This document shows, in pieces, positions 7,989-16,032 of a DNA stretch of 64,000 nt. Each line of letters begins with the position of its first letter. Position 1 is the first letter of the stretch. The notes beneath the pieces were generated by a model. It had not been told where the DNA came from, made no database searches, and saw only the letters and a program-made list of their open reading frames with translations. A program made the translations under genes and the position numbers. The stretch comes from Rhodanobacter_A agri. Its GTDB lineage: Bacteria > Pseudomonadota > Gammaproteobacteria > Xanthomonadales > Rhodanobacteraceae. Where the stretch lies: positions 52,766-116,765 of the forward strand of contig NZ_JADIKL010000009.1 of assembly GCF_044904705.1 (NCBI RefSeq). Direction: 5' to 3'.

Positions 7989-8638
7989 TGCTGGTGCGTA
8001 CGGCCGAACGCCGGGCCACGCCCACGCTGCCCGAGGCCATGCCCGGCTTCGAGCACCTGCGGCGCTTCTGGGATCCCACCCAGAACTGCATGGTGGTCAA
8101 GGTGCTGCCGGGCGAGTTCTACGTGAGCGCGCAGGACGAGCTGGTGAGCACCGTGCTCGGTTCCTGCGTGGCCGCCTGCATCCACGATGCGAACCGCGGC
8201 ATCGGTGGCATGAACCATTTCATGCTGCCCGAGCCCAGGGGTGCCAGCGACGGCTGGTCGTCCACCGTGGGCCGCGCGGCGCGCTACGGCAGCGACGCGA
8301 TGGAGCAGCTGATCAACGCGGTGCTGAAGGCCGGCGGGCAGCGCGCGGACCTCAGGGTCAAGGTGTTCGGCGGCGGCCGCGTGCTGGCCCAGCTCAGCGA
8401 CGTGGGCCAGCGCAACATCGACTTCGTGCACCGCTACATCGCCGCCGAGCGGCTGCAGCTGGTGGCGGAGGACCTGGGCGATGTGTATCCGCGCCAGGTG
8501 CAGTTCTTCCCGCACAGCGGCCGGGTGCGGGTGCGCCAGCTGCGGCGCGGCGACGACGTGGCGCTGGTGGCCGGCGAGCGCGGCTACCTCAAGCGTTTGG
8601 CAAACGATCCGATAAAGGGTGAGGTCGAGCTGTTCTGA
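7988..8638 (+). CDS. cheD: Chemoreceptor glutamine deamidase CheD
   Basis: A 216-residue protein. The CheD core includes LGSCVAACIHD, with the catalytic-type Cys, then GGMNHFMLP and KVFGGGRVL. CheD converts receptor glutamines to glutamates and in some species interacts with CheC or CheY. The start was set at 7988, overlapping the cheR stop, because the conserved domain begins soon after. The C-terminus reads GEVELF, nearly the same as the GEIELF end of the MCP-like protein three genes downstream. Confidence 0.93.
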   Translation: MLVRTAERRATPTLPEAMPGFEHLRRFWDPTQNCMVVKVLPGEFYVSAQDELVSTVLGSCVAACIHDANRGIGGMNHFMLPEPRGASDGWSSTVGRAARYGSDAMEQLINAVLKAGGQRADLRVKVFGGGRVLAQLSDVGQRNIDFVHRYIAAERLQLVAEDLGDVYPRQVQFFPHSGRVRVRQLRRGDDVALVAGERGYLKRLANDPIKGEVELF

Positions 8639-8708
8639 CGCCGGGCGCCGGCGCGGCATCGACCGGGCCATCGCCGTCGGCGACGGTTCCGCATGGCCAA
8701 GGTGAGCA

Positions 8709-9827
8709 ATGGAAAGAGTGCGCGTACTGGTAGTCGACGATTCCGCGCTGGTGCGCAAGTTGATGTCGGCCATGCTTGCCTGCGACCGGGAGATCGAGGT
8801 CGTGGGCACGGCGGCCGATCCGCTGATCGCCCGCGAGAAGATCAAGCAGCTGAATCCCGACGTGCTCACCCTGGACGTCGAGATGCCGCGCATGGACGGC
8901 CTGACCTTCCTGGAAAACCTGATGCGGCTCAGGCCGATGCCGGTGGTGATGGTGTCGTCGCTGACCACCCAGGGTGCCGAGGTGACGCTGCGCGCGCTGG
9001 AGCTCGGCGCGGTGGATTTCCTGGCCAAACCCAACAGCGACCTGGCCTCGAGTTTCGGCGACAGCGCGCTGGAGATCTGCGCCAAGGTCAAGCAGGCGGC
9101 GCGCGCGAAACCGCGTGCGCGCACTGCCGTGCGCAAGCTGGACGTGGCGCCGCGGCTCTCCGCCGACGCGGTGCTGCCGCGGGTGCAGACCGCGGGCAGC
9201 CGCGGCGGCAGCCCGATCATCGCGATCGGTGCCTCCACCGGCGGCACCGAGGCGGTGCGCGTAGTGCTGGAGGCCATGCCGCCGGACGCGCCGCCGATCC
9301 TGGTGACCCAGCACATCCCAGCCGCCTTCAGCGGGCCGTTCGCCGCGCGCATGGACCGCTGTTCGGCGATGCGCGTATGCGAAGCGCGCGACGGCCAGCC
9401 GATCCAGCAAGGCCATGCCTACATCGCGCCGGGCAGCCACCACCTGCTGGTGATGTGGGACGGCGCGAAGTACGTCTGCCGCCTGCACGACGGCCCGCCG
9501 GTGAACCGGCACCGCCCCAGCGTCGACGTGCTGTTCCGCTCGCTGGCGGCCAGTGCCGGTGCGGCCACCATCGCCGCCCTGCTCACCGGCATGGGCGACG
9601 ACGGTGCGCGCGGCTTGCTGGAACTGCGCCAGGCCGGCGCCGCCACCCTGGTGCAGGACGAGGCCAGCTCGGTGGTGTGGGGCATGCCCGGCGCCGCCTG
9701 GAAACTCGGCGCGGCGGCGGAAATGCTGCCGGTCGACCACATCGCGGCGCGCCTGCTGGCGCTGGCCCGCCATACCCATTCCCTGGCGCCGGCGGCGCCT
9801 GAGGGCCTGCTCAATGTCTCCACATAG
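8709..9827 (+). CDS. cheB: Chemotaxis methylesterase/response regulator CheB
   Basis: A 372-residue protein. The N-terminal receiver has phosphoacceptor D56 (TLDVEMP) and K108, followed by a linker and the C-terminal methylesterase. The catalytic triad is visible: S176 (GASTGGT), H202 (TQHIP) and D297 (GMGDDG), in register with the known CheB triad. It removes methyl groups from receptors and is activated by CheA. The last seven or so residues (GLLNVST) and the stop codon lie inside the left arm of a palindromic element at 9803-9960, so this C-terminus was probably supplied by the insertion. Confidence 0.95.
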   Translation: MERVRVLVVDDSALVRKLMSAMLACDREIEVVGTAADPLIAREKIKQLNPDVLTLDVEMPRMDGLTFLENLMRLRPMPVVMVSSLTTQGAEVTLRALELGAVDFLAKPNSDLASSFGDSALEICAKVKQAARAKPRARTAVRKLDVAPRLSADAVLPRVQTAGSRGGSPIIAIGASTGGTEAVRVVLEAMPPDAPPILVTQHIPAAFSGPFAARMDRCSAMRVCEARDGQPIQQGHAYIAPGSHHLLVMWDGAKYVCRLHDGPPVNRHRPSVDVLFRSLAASAGAATIAALLTGMGDDGARGLLELRQAGAATLVQDEASSVVWGMPGAAWKLGAAAEMLPVDHIAARLLALARHTHSLAPAAPEGLLNVST

Positions 9828-9960
9828 CCCGCGCCGGGTCTGTTTACCCGCATCCCCGCGTCATCACTCGGTCGTGGACGGACGTCCACTCCTTCGTTCT
9901 TCCTTGGTCCGCGCGCAAACAGCTCCCGGCGCGGGCCATGCGGAGACATTGATCAGGCTC
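9803..9960. repeat. Palindromic element, copy A (158 bp)
   Basis: The two 36-base ends are inverted copies (9803-9838 and 9925-9960, 32 of 36 matching), extended inward by TCTGTTT and AAACAG. A second small palindrome (GTGGACG/CGTCCAC) sits in the middle at about 9874. It is closely related to the element at 16033-16314: the inner 100 bases, from CCGGGTCTGTTT to AAACAGCTCCCGG, align with few differences. It has no coding capacity of its own and looks like a non-autonomous, MITE-like or REP-derived element. Its left arm overlaps the end of cheB. Confidence 0.8.
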
Positions 9961-9976
9961 TAACGGATAACGGAAC

Positions 9977-11155
9977 ATGTCACTCACTCCCGCCTTCCTT
10001 TCCCGACGCCCGCTGGTCGGCTGGGCCGCCAGCGCCATCGCCCTCTTGCTGACGCTGGCGTGGCATCCGGCCTGGCTGGCACCGTTGCTGGTGCTTGCCG
10101 TGACGGCGGCATGGGCGATCACCGCCCGCGCCGAACCGCCGGCCGCGCCCGTCGTCGCGGCGCCCATCGGCGCCGAGCCGGTGCGCGAGGCGCTGGAAGA
10201 CGTGCGCAGCGCGCTGGTCGACGAGCTCGGCCACGCCACCCGCGAGCTGCACCAGGGCCTGGACCTGCTGCGCGACGCCGTGTCCGAACTGGGCGGCGGC
10301 TTCGACGGCTTGTCCAGCAAGACCACGCTGCAGCAGTCGCTGCTCAAGCAGATCATCGATGTGCAGGACGGCGGCGTGTCGGTGCAGGACTTCGCCGCGC
10401 GCACCGGCGACCTGCTGGAGCACTTCGTCGGCGTGATCGTGCAGATGTCGCGCGAGAGCCTGCGCATCGTCTACCGCATCGACGGCATGGCGAAGGAAAT
10501 GGACGCTGTGTTCGGCCTGCTGCGCAACGTCAACACCATCGCGGAAGAGACCAACCTGCTGGCGCTGAACGCCGCGATCGAGGCGGCGCGCGCGGGCGAG
10601 TCCGGCCGCGGCTTCGCGGTGGTGGCTGGCGAGATCCGCAACCTGGCCAGCAACTCCAACCAGCTCAACGAGCGGATCGGCGACCACGTCGAGCGCGCCC
10701 GCGCCGCGATGGAGCAGCTGCGCGGCCTGATCGGCGCGATGGCCTCGCAGGATCTCAACGTGGCGTTGTCGGCCAAGGGCGGCATCGACGCGATGACTGC
10801 GCACGTGACCGAGAGCGACGCGCGCACCAGCAAGGTGGCCGACCAGGTGGTCGAGATCAGCCGCGGCCTCGGCAGCGACGTCTCCACCACCGTGCGCTCG
10901 CTGCAGTTCGAGGACATCCTGCGCCAGCTGATCACGCAGACCCGCACCCGGCTCACCGAGCTGCAGGACGTCACCACCGAATGCACCCGCGACATCGAGG
11001 AGCTGGCCTGCACCGCGCTCGAGGCCGATGCGCTGGCGGAGCGCTCGCAGCGTGTGCGCAGTCGCCTGGCGATCCAGCGCGAGAAGGCGCGCCTGCGTTC
11101 GCGCGGCCCGGCGCTGCAGAACTCGATGGATGCCGGCGAAATCGAACTGTTCTGA
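9977..11155 (+). CDS. Methyl-accepting-type signalling protein without sensor domain
   Basis: A 392-residue protein. Two closely spaced N-terminal membrane helices (about 12-46) with almost no periplasmic loop are followed by a cytoplasmic coiled coil. The coil contains the MCP hairpin core EETNLLALNAAIEAARAGES, followed by GRGFAVVAGEIRNLA. There is no HAMP and no periplasmic ligand domain, so it may respond to an internal or membrane state. The C-terminus is GEIELF, like that of CheD. It follows cheB with the palindromic element between them. Confidence 0.85.
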   Translation: MSLTPAFLSRRPLVGWAASAIALLLTLAWHPAWLAPLLVLAVTAAWAITARAEPPAAPVVAAPIGAEPVREALEDVRSALVDELGHATRELHQGLDLLRDAVSELGGGFDGLSSKTTLQQSLLKQIIDVQDGGVSVQDFAARTGDLLEHFVGVIVQMSRESLRIVYRIDGMAKEMDAVFGLLRNVNTIAEETNLLALNAAIEAARAGESGRGFAVVAGEIRNLASNSNQLNERIGDHVERARAAMEQLRGLIGAMASQDLNVALSAKGGIDAMTAHVTESDARTSKVADQVVEISRGLGSDVSTTVRSLQFEDILRQLITQTRTRLTELQDVTTECTRDIEELACTALEADALAERSQRVRSRLAIQREKARLRSRGPALQNSMDAGEIELF

Positions 11156-11163
11156 CCTTATGC

Positions 11164-11272
11164 GCCGGGAATGCACTTTCCCGGCTCGCTCAAGTCCGGT
11201 GCGTGCCCGGACTTGGCTCCGACAAATCAGGCACGTTGTGCCTGATTTGCGTGCGATCCATCCGTGGATCGC
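11164..11272 (+). repeat. Array of four consecutive hairpins
   Basis: Four clean inverted repeats lie in 109 bases. GCCGGGAA/TTCCCGGC is at 11164-11185. AAGTCCGG/CCGGACTT is at 11192-11214. AAATCAGGCAC/GTGCCTGATTT with loop GTT is at 11224-11248. GCGATCCA/TGGATCGC is at 11253-11272. All stems are perfect. The array ends 24 bases before the next ATG at 11297. No T-run follows any stem. Confidence 0.8.
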
Positions 11273-11296
11273 CGTTCTGACCCAGGAACCGCCCCG

Positions 11297-11602
11297 ATGA
11301 GCATGATTGTCCACCACGACCCCGAACTCGACTGCCTCACCCTGCAGCTGGGCGAGCGTTTCGATTTCAGCATCCACCGCGACTTCCACGATGCCTGCCT
11401 CGGCGGCGGCAAGCCCGCGCGCAGCTATGTGATCGACCTGGGCGAAGTCGCCGGCATGGACAGTTCGGCGCTGGGCATGCTGCTGCTGCTGCGCGAGCAC
11501 GCCGGCGCCGACCGCGCCGACATCCGCATCGTCAACGCCTCCGGCGAGCTGCGCAGCACCTTGCGCGTGGCCGGCTTCGACAAGCTGTTCGTGCTGCATT
11601 GA
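11297..11602 (+). CDS. STAS-domain protein
   Basis: A 101-residue single STAS domain. The conserved pattern YVIDLGEVAGMDSSALGMLL carries the D-S-S motif whose serine is phosphorylated in anti-sigma factor antagonists. It therefore looks more like a functional SpoIIAA/HptB-pathway STAS protein than the one at 1976. Proteins of this type often work with an RsbW-like kinase or PP2C phosphatase, none of which is visible here. The start at 11297 follows AGGAAC. The long hairpin array just upstream may control its expression. Confidence 0.85.
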   Translation: MSMIVHHDPELDCLTLQLGERFDFSIHRDFHDACLGGGKPARSYVIDLGEVAGMDSSALGMLLLLREHAGADRADIRIVNASGELRSTLRVAGFDKLFVLH

Positions 11603-11643
11603 CGGTTGCCGGCGGGGCGGCAGGGAGCGGCGGCGCAAAACGT

Positions 11644-11670
11644 TAAAGTTTTCCGCGGAGATGCCGAAGA
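11644..11670 (+). promoter_or_regulatory. Sigma-28 (FliA) promoter candidate for the secreted protein
   Basis: TAAAGTTT (8 of 8), then 11 bases, then GCCGAAGA (6 of 8). It lies 53 bases upstream of the ATG at 11724. It suggests that this small secreted protein belongs to the flagellar regulon. Confidence 0.55.
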
Positions 11671-11723
11671 AAGGGACTACGGGCCCTTCCGTACCACGGT
11701 TTCCATTGTCCTTGGAGTCTCCC

Positions 11724-12074
11724 ATGAAAGCTTTCGTCGCCTCCGTCGTCCTGCTGCTGGCCCCGCTGGCCGCGCATGCCGCCTGCGCGCCCACCGACTT
11801 CACCATCAAGGACTTCAAGCCCAGTGCGGGCGGCGCCCGCCTCAGCCTGCGCGGCGAGCTGGTCAACCATTGCGCCGCCGCCTCGGCCGCGCAGATCCGC
11901 ATCGAGATCAAGGATTCCGCCGGCAACGTGGTGCAGAGCAAGCAGGCGTGGCCGGCCGGCACCTCCAACATCGCCCCGGGCGACACGGTGAGCTTCGACG
12001 TCGGCCGCATGTTCCGCCCGCAGCCGGGCATGAGCAGCTTCACCGCCAGCGTGGTGGACGTGCGCACCTGGTAA
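11724..12074 (+). CDS. Small secreted beta-sandwich protein (FxLYD-like)
   Basis: A 116-residue protein with a clear Sec signal peptide (MKAFVASVVLLLAPLAAHA, cleavage before ACAP). The mature part has the layout of a single small beta sandwich of the FxLYD kind: LRGELVNHCAAASAAQIRIEI, then VVQSKQAWPA and a final beta strand. Two cysteines (in ACAP and NHCA) may form a disulphide. The function is unknown. A FliA-type promoter upstream ties it to motility. Confidence 0.6.
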   Translation: MKAFVASVVLLLAPLAAHAACAPTDFTIKDFKPSAGGARLSLRGELVNHCAAASAAQIRIEIKDSAGNVVQSKQAWPAGTSNIAPGDTVSFDVGRMFRPQPGMSSFTASVVDVRTW

Positions 12075-12177
12075 GTCGCCGGGAGCCTTCGCCGCGATGA
12101 CCGGCGGTGCGGCGCTCGTGCCGTGCCGCCGTCTTCGTTGCTAATCTTCGTGCGGCCGTTCGTGCACGAGGTATTCC

Positions 12178-13677
12178 GTGGCAAAGCGATACATCCTGGC
12201 GCTGGACCAGGGCACCACCAGCACGCGCGCGATGCTGGTCGGGGCGGACGGCTGCGTGGCGGGCATGGCGCAGCGCGAATTCGCGCAGATCTATCCGCAG
12301 CCCGGCTGGGTCGAACACGACCCGCGCGAGATCCTCGCCAGCGTGCTGGTGACGGTGACCGAGCTGCTGACGCGCAGCCAGGTCGAATTGCGCGACCTGG
12401 CCGGCATCGGCATCACCAACCAGCGCGAGACCACGGTGGTGTGGGACCGCCGCAGCGGCCAGCCGGTGCACAACGCGATCGTGTGGCAGTCGCGGCAAAG
12501 CATGGCCATCTGCGAACGCCTGCGCGCGGACGGCGGCGAGCCGATGGTGCGCGCGAAGACCGGCCTGCTGATCGACGCCTATTTTTCCGCCAGCAAGATC
12601 CGCTGGATCCTCGACCACGTGGACGGTGCGCAGGCGCGTGCCGAGCGTGGCGAGCTGCTGTTCGGCACGATCGAGAGCTGGCTGGTGTGGAACCTCAGCG
12701 GCGGCCGCTTGCACGTCACCGACGCCAGCAATGCCGCGCGCACTCTGCTGTACGACATCCATCGCCGAGCCTGGGACGACGAGTTGCTGCGCCTGTTCGG
12801 CGTGCCGCGCGCAATGCTGCCCGAGGTGCGCGCCTGCAGCGAACATGTCGGCGACACCGATCCCGCGCGCTTCCTCGGCGCCGCGGTGCCGATCGGCGGC
12901 CTCGCCGGCGACCAGCAGGCCGCGCTGTTCGGCCAGGCCTGCTTCGAACCGGGCATGGCGAAGAACACCTACGGCACCGGCTGCTTCATGTTGATGCACA
13001 CGGGCGCGCAGGCGGTGCCGTCGCGGCACGGCTTGCTGACCACGATCGCCTGGGACATCGGCGGACGCGTCGAGTACGCGCTGGAAGGCAGCATCTTCGT
13101 GGCCGGCGCGGTGGTGCAGTGGCTGCGCGATGGTCTGCACGTGCTGGAGCGCGCCGCCGATTCGCAGGCGCTGGCGGAGAGCGTGGCCTCCAGCGATGGC
13201 GTCTACCTGGTGCCGGCCTTCGTGGGGCTGGGCGCGCCGTACTGGCGCAGCGAGGTGCGCGGCGCGATGTTCGGCCTCACCCGCGGCACCCGCCGCGAAC
13301 ACCTGGTGCGCGCCGCACTGGAGGCGATGGCCTACCAGTCGCGCGACGTGCTGGCGGCGATGGAGGCGGACGCGGGTATCCCGCTGAAGGAATTGCGCTG
13401 CGACGGCGGCGCGATCGCCAACGATTTCATCGCGCAGTTCCAGAGCGACATGCTGGACGTGCCGCTGCTGCGCCCGCGGGTGCAGGAGACCACGGCGCTG
13501 GGCGCGGCCTACCTGGCCGGCTTGGCGCTGGGTTTCTGGGAGAGCCGCGAACAGCTGGCGCAGCTGTGGGGGGTAGAGCGCCGTTTCGAGCCGCGGATGC
13601 CGGCGGCGGAGCGCGAGCGGCGCTACCGCGGCTGGCAGGCCGCCGTGCAGGCCGCCTGCACGTTCACGCCGGGTTGA
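12178..13677 (+). CDS. glpK: Glycerol kinase
   Basis: A 499-residue FGGY-family kinase. It phosphorylates glycerol to glycerol 3-phosphate with ATP. Visible family patterns are LALDQGTTSTRA at the N-terminus, the ITNQRETTVVW motif, GGLAGDQQAALFGQ, the nucleotide-binding YGTGCFML and the C-terminal DGGAIANDF. The length equals that of E. coli GlpK. The start codon is GTG at 12178, preceded by GAGG. It is a single gene here, with no glpF or glpD beside it. Confidence 0.96.
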   Translation: MAKRYILALDQGTTSTRAMLVGADGCVAGMAQREFAQIYPQPGWVEHDPREILASVLVTVTELLTRSQVELRDLAGIGITNQRETTVVWDRRSGQPVHNAIVWQSRQSMAICERLRADGGEPMVRAKTGLLIDAYFSASKIRWILDHVDGAQARAERGELLFGTIESWLVWNLSGGRLHVTDASNAARTLLYDIHRRAWDDELLRLFGVPRAMLPEVRACSEHVGDTDPARFLGAAVPIGGLAGDQQAALFGQACFEPGMAKNTYGTGCFMLMHTGAQAVPSRHGLLTTIAWDIGGRVEYALEGSIFVAGAVVQWLRDGLHVLERAADSQALAESVASSDGVYLVPAFVGLGAPYWRSEVRGAMFGLTRGTRREHLVRAALEAMAYQSRDVLAAMEADAGIPLKELRCDGGAIANDFIAQFQSDMLDVPLLRPRVQETTALGAAYLAGLALGFWESREQLAQLWGVERRFEPRMPAAERERRYRGWQAAVQAACTFTPG

Positions 13678-13684
13678 AAACCGA

Positions 13685-13764
13685 TGTAGGAGCGCACCCT
13701 GTGCGCGATGGCTTCTGGCTTCGATCAAACACCAGAGCATTCGCGCACAGGGTGCGCTCCTACA
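13685..13764. repeat. REP pair (REPIN-like) between glpK and the PfkB kinase
   Basis: Two 24-base inverted copies, 13685-13708 and 13741-13764, are exact reverse complements (core GTAGGAGCGCACCCTGTGCG). They flank a 32-base spacer. The position, between two convergent genes, is typical of REP doublets mobilised by RAYT transposases and may also act as a two-way terminator. Confidence 0.85.
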
Positions 13765-13775
13765 CGGCGACCCGG

Positions 13776-14711
13776 TCAGTCCAGCGCGTAGCCGAACTGT
13801 TGCTTGAACTCGGCAGAGAACTGCGCGTAGTCGAAGCGCTGGTTCTGCGTGCCGGGGTGCTCGACCTTGAGCGCGCCCATCAGCGAGGCCATGCGGCCCA
13901 CGGTGGGCCAATCCTTGCCGCGCATGATGCCGAAGATCAGGCCGGCGCGGTACGCGTCGCCGCAGCCGGTGGGATCGACGACCTGGCGCTCGCGCGCCGG
14001 CGGGATCTCGTGCGTGGTGCCGCCGGCGTGGATCAGCGAGCCGCGCGGCCCCAGCGTGACGATGTAGGCCTGCACGCGGGAGGCGATGTCCTCGGCGCTC
14101 CAGCCGGTGCGCGTCTGCAGCAGCTGCGACTCGTAGTCGTTGACGATCACGTAGGTCGCCTTTTCGATCATCGCGCGGAACTCGTCGCCGCTGAACAGCG
14201 GCATCGCCTGGCCCGGGTCGAAGATGAAGGGCACGCCGCGCGCGGCGAACTCGTCCACATGCTGCAGCATCGCCTCGCGGCCGTCCGGCGCCACGATACC
14301 GATGTCGATGTCGGGGATCTCGCGCACGTGGTTGTCGTGCGCGCTGGACATCGCGCCGGGGTGGAAGGCGGTGATCTGGTTGTTGTCCAGGTCGGTGGTG
14401 ATGAAGCACTGCGGGGTGAACTGGTCGTCGAACACGCGCACGCGGTCCAACGGGATGCCGCATTTCTCCATGTGCGCGCGGTACGGCGCGAAGTCCTGGC
14501 CCACCGCGGCCACCGGCAGCGGGTCGCCGCCGAGCAGCTTGAGGTTGTAGGCGATGTTGCCGGCGCAGCCGCCGAACTCGCGGCGCATCCGCGGCACCAG
14601 GAAGGACACATTCAGGATGTGCATCTGGTCGGGCAGGATGTGGTTCTTGAACTGGTCCTGGAACACCATGATGGTGTCGTAGGCCAGCGATCCGCAGATG
14701 ACGGCAGACAT
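13776..14711 (-). CDS. PfkB-family carbohydrate/nucleoside kinase (adenosine kinase-like)
   Basis: A 311-residue ribokinase-fold enzyme. The N-terminal glycine pattern is FGGCAGNIAYNLKLLGG, and the C-terminal PfkB signature DPTGCGDAYRAGL carries the catalytic Asp. Proteins of this length and pattern in Xanthomonadales are usually labelled adenosine kinase or carbohydrate kinase; the true substrate cannot be settled from sequence alone. The ATG at 14711 is preferred over starts further upstream because the conserved domain begins immediately after it (SAVICGSLAYDT). Confidence 0.8.
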   Translation of the reverse strand: MSAVICGSLAYDTIMVFQDQFKNHILPDQMHILNVSFLVPRMRREFGGCAGNIAYNLKLLGGDPLPVAAVGQDFAPYRAHMEKCGIPLDRVRVFDDQFTPQCFITTDLDNNQITAFHPGAMSSAHDNHVREIPDIDIGIVAPDGREAMLQHVDEFAARGVPFIFDPGQAMPLFSGDEFRAMIEKATYVIVNDYESQLLQTRTGWSAEDIASRVQAYIVTLGPRGSLIHAGGTTHEIPPARERQVVDPTGCGDAYRAGLIFGIMRGKDWPTVGRMASLMGALKVEHPGTQNQRFDYAQFSAEFKQQFGYALD

Positions 14712-14909
14712 GGTTGCGAGAGTGCCCCGGTGAAGGATGGCGCGCGTGGCGCGACCGACAAACCCGGACCCGGTGGATCCGGCCAAAGGATCGCATCCTA
14801 TCGTGAACGGACATTCATGGCGAACCGTGCTCGGCGCGGTCCGCTCGATCCGGGGCGCCGAAATGTGCGGCAAACGGCGTCGCACAAGGCTTTCTTAACG
14901 TCTTTCCGG

Positions 14910-14938
14910 TTGCGCGCGCGAAGCCCGCTGACTAGACT
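14910..14938 (+). promoter_or_regulatory. Sigma-70-type promoter for mreB
   Basis: TTGCGC, 17 bases, then TAGACT: good spacing and both hexamers are close to consensus. It lies 43 bases before the mreB ATG in an otherwise GC-rich leader, and probably drives the whole mre-mrd series. Confidence 0.5.
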
Positions 14939-14981
14939 GGCCAGCTTATTTTTTACTCAGCCCGGCGCGCGGCGGACCCCA

Positions 14982-16028
14982 ATGTTCAAGAAGTTTCGCG
15001 GGATCTTCTCCAACGATGTCTCGATCGACCTCGGTACCGCCAATACGCTGATCTACGTGCGTGGACAGGGCATCGTGCTGAACGAACCCTCGGTGGTGGC
15101 GGTGCGCCAGGATCGCGGTCCGGGCGGCCCGCGCGCGATCGCGGCAGTGGGCAGCGACGCCAAGCGCATGCTGGGCCGCACGCCGGGCAACATCGCCACG
15201 GTGCGCCCGATGAAGGACGGCGTGATCGCCGACTTCACCATGACCGAGGCGATGCTGCAGCACTTCATCAAGCAGGTGCACAAGTCGCGCCTGCTGCGGC
15301 CCAGCCCGCGCGTGCTGGTCTGCGTGCCCTGCGGCTCCACCCAGGTGGAGCGCCGCGCGATCAAGGAGTCGGCCGAAGGCGCCGGCGCCCGCGACGTGTT
15401 CCTGATCGAGGAGCCGATGGCTGCCGCGATCGGCGCCGGCATCCCGGTGCACGAGGCGCGCGGCGCCATGGTGCTGGACATCGGCGGCGGCACCTCCGAG
15501 GTGGCCGTGATCTCGCTGAACGGCATCGTCTACTCGCAGTCCGTGCGCGTGGGCGGCGACCGCTTCGACGAGGCGATCATCAATTACGTGCGCCGCAACC
15601 ACGGCACCTTGATCGGCGAATCCACCGCCGAGCGGATCAAGCTGGAGATCGGCTGCGCCTTCCCGCAGAGCGAGGTCAAGGAGATCGAGATCTCCGGCCG
15701 CAACCTCGCCGAGGGCGTGCCGCGCATGTTCACGATCAACTCCAACGAGATCCTCGAGGCGCTGCACGAGCCGCTGGCCGGCATCGTGGCCGCGGTGAAG
15801 TCGGCGCTGGAACAGACCCCGCCGGAGCTGTGTTCCGACGTGGCCGAGCGCGGCATCGTGCTCACCGGCGGCGGCGCATTGCTGCGCGACCTGGACCGCC
15901 TGATTTCCGAGGAAACCGGCCTGCACGTGCAGGTGGCGGACGATCCGCTGACCTGCGTGGCGCGTGGCGGCGGCAAAGCGCTGGAGCTGATCGACCAGCA
16001 CGGCAGCGACTTCTTCGCCCCCGAATAA
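14982..16028 (+). CDS. mreB: Rod-shape-determining actin homologue MreB
   Basis: A 348-residue actin-fold protein. Phosphate loop 1 is DLGTANTLIYV, phosphate loop 2 is DIGGGTSEVAVISL, and the adenosine motif is TGGGALLRDLD. The N-terminal FKKFRG stretch resembles the amphipathic membrane-binding segment of gammaproteobacterial MreB. It polymerises along the inner membrane and positions the elongasome. The start at 14982 gives the family's normal length (347 in E. coli). Confidence 0.97.
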   Translation: MFKKFRGIFSNDVSIDLGTANTLIYVRGQGIVLNEPSVVAVRQDRGPGGPRAIAAVGSDAKRMLGRTPGNIATVRPMKDGVIADFTMTEAMLQHFIKQVHKSRLLRPSPRVLVCVPCGSTQVERRAIKESAEGAGARDVFLIEEPMAAAIGAGIPVHEARGAMVLDIGGGTSEVAVISLNGIVYSQSVRVGGDRFDEAIINYVRRNHGTLIGESTAERIKLEIGCAFPQSEVKEIEISGRNLAEGVPRMFTINSNEILEALHEPLAGIVAAVKSALEQTPPELCSDVAERGIVLTGGGALLRDLDRLISEETGLHVQVADDPLTCVARGGGKALELIDQHGSDFFAPE

Positions 16029-16032
16029 GTCG

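Noticed and set aside
12123..16028. A 1301-codon open frame that ends as mreB
   Set aside because: Only the last 348 codons are MreB; the rest is antisense or out of frame to glpK and the PfkB gene. High GC makes such long spurious frames common here.
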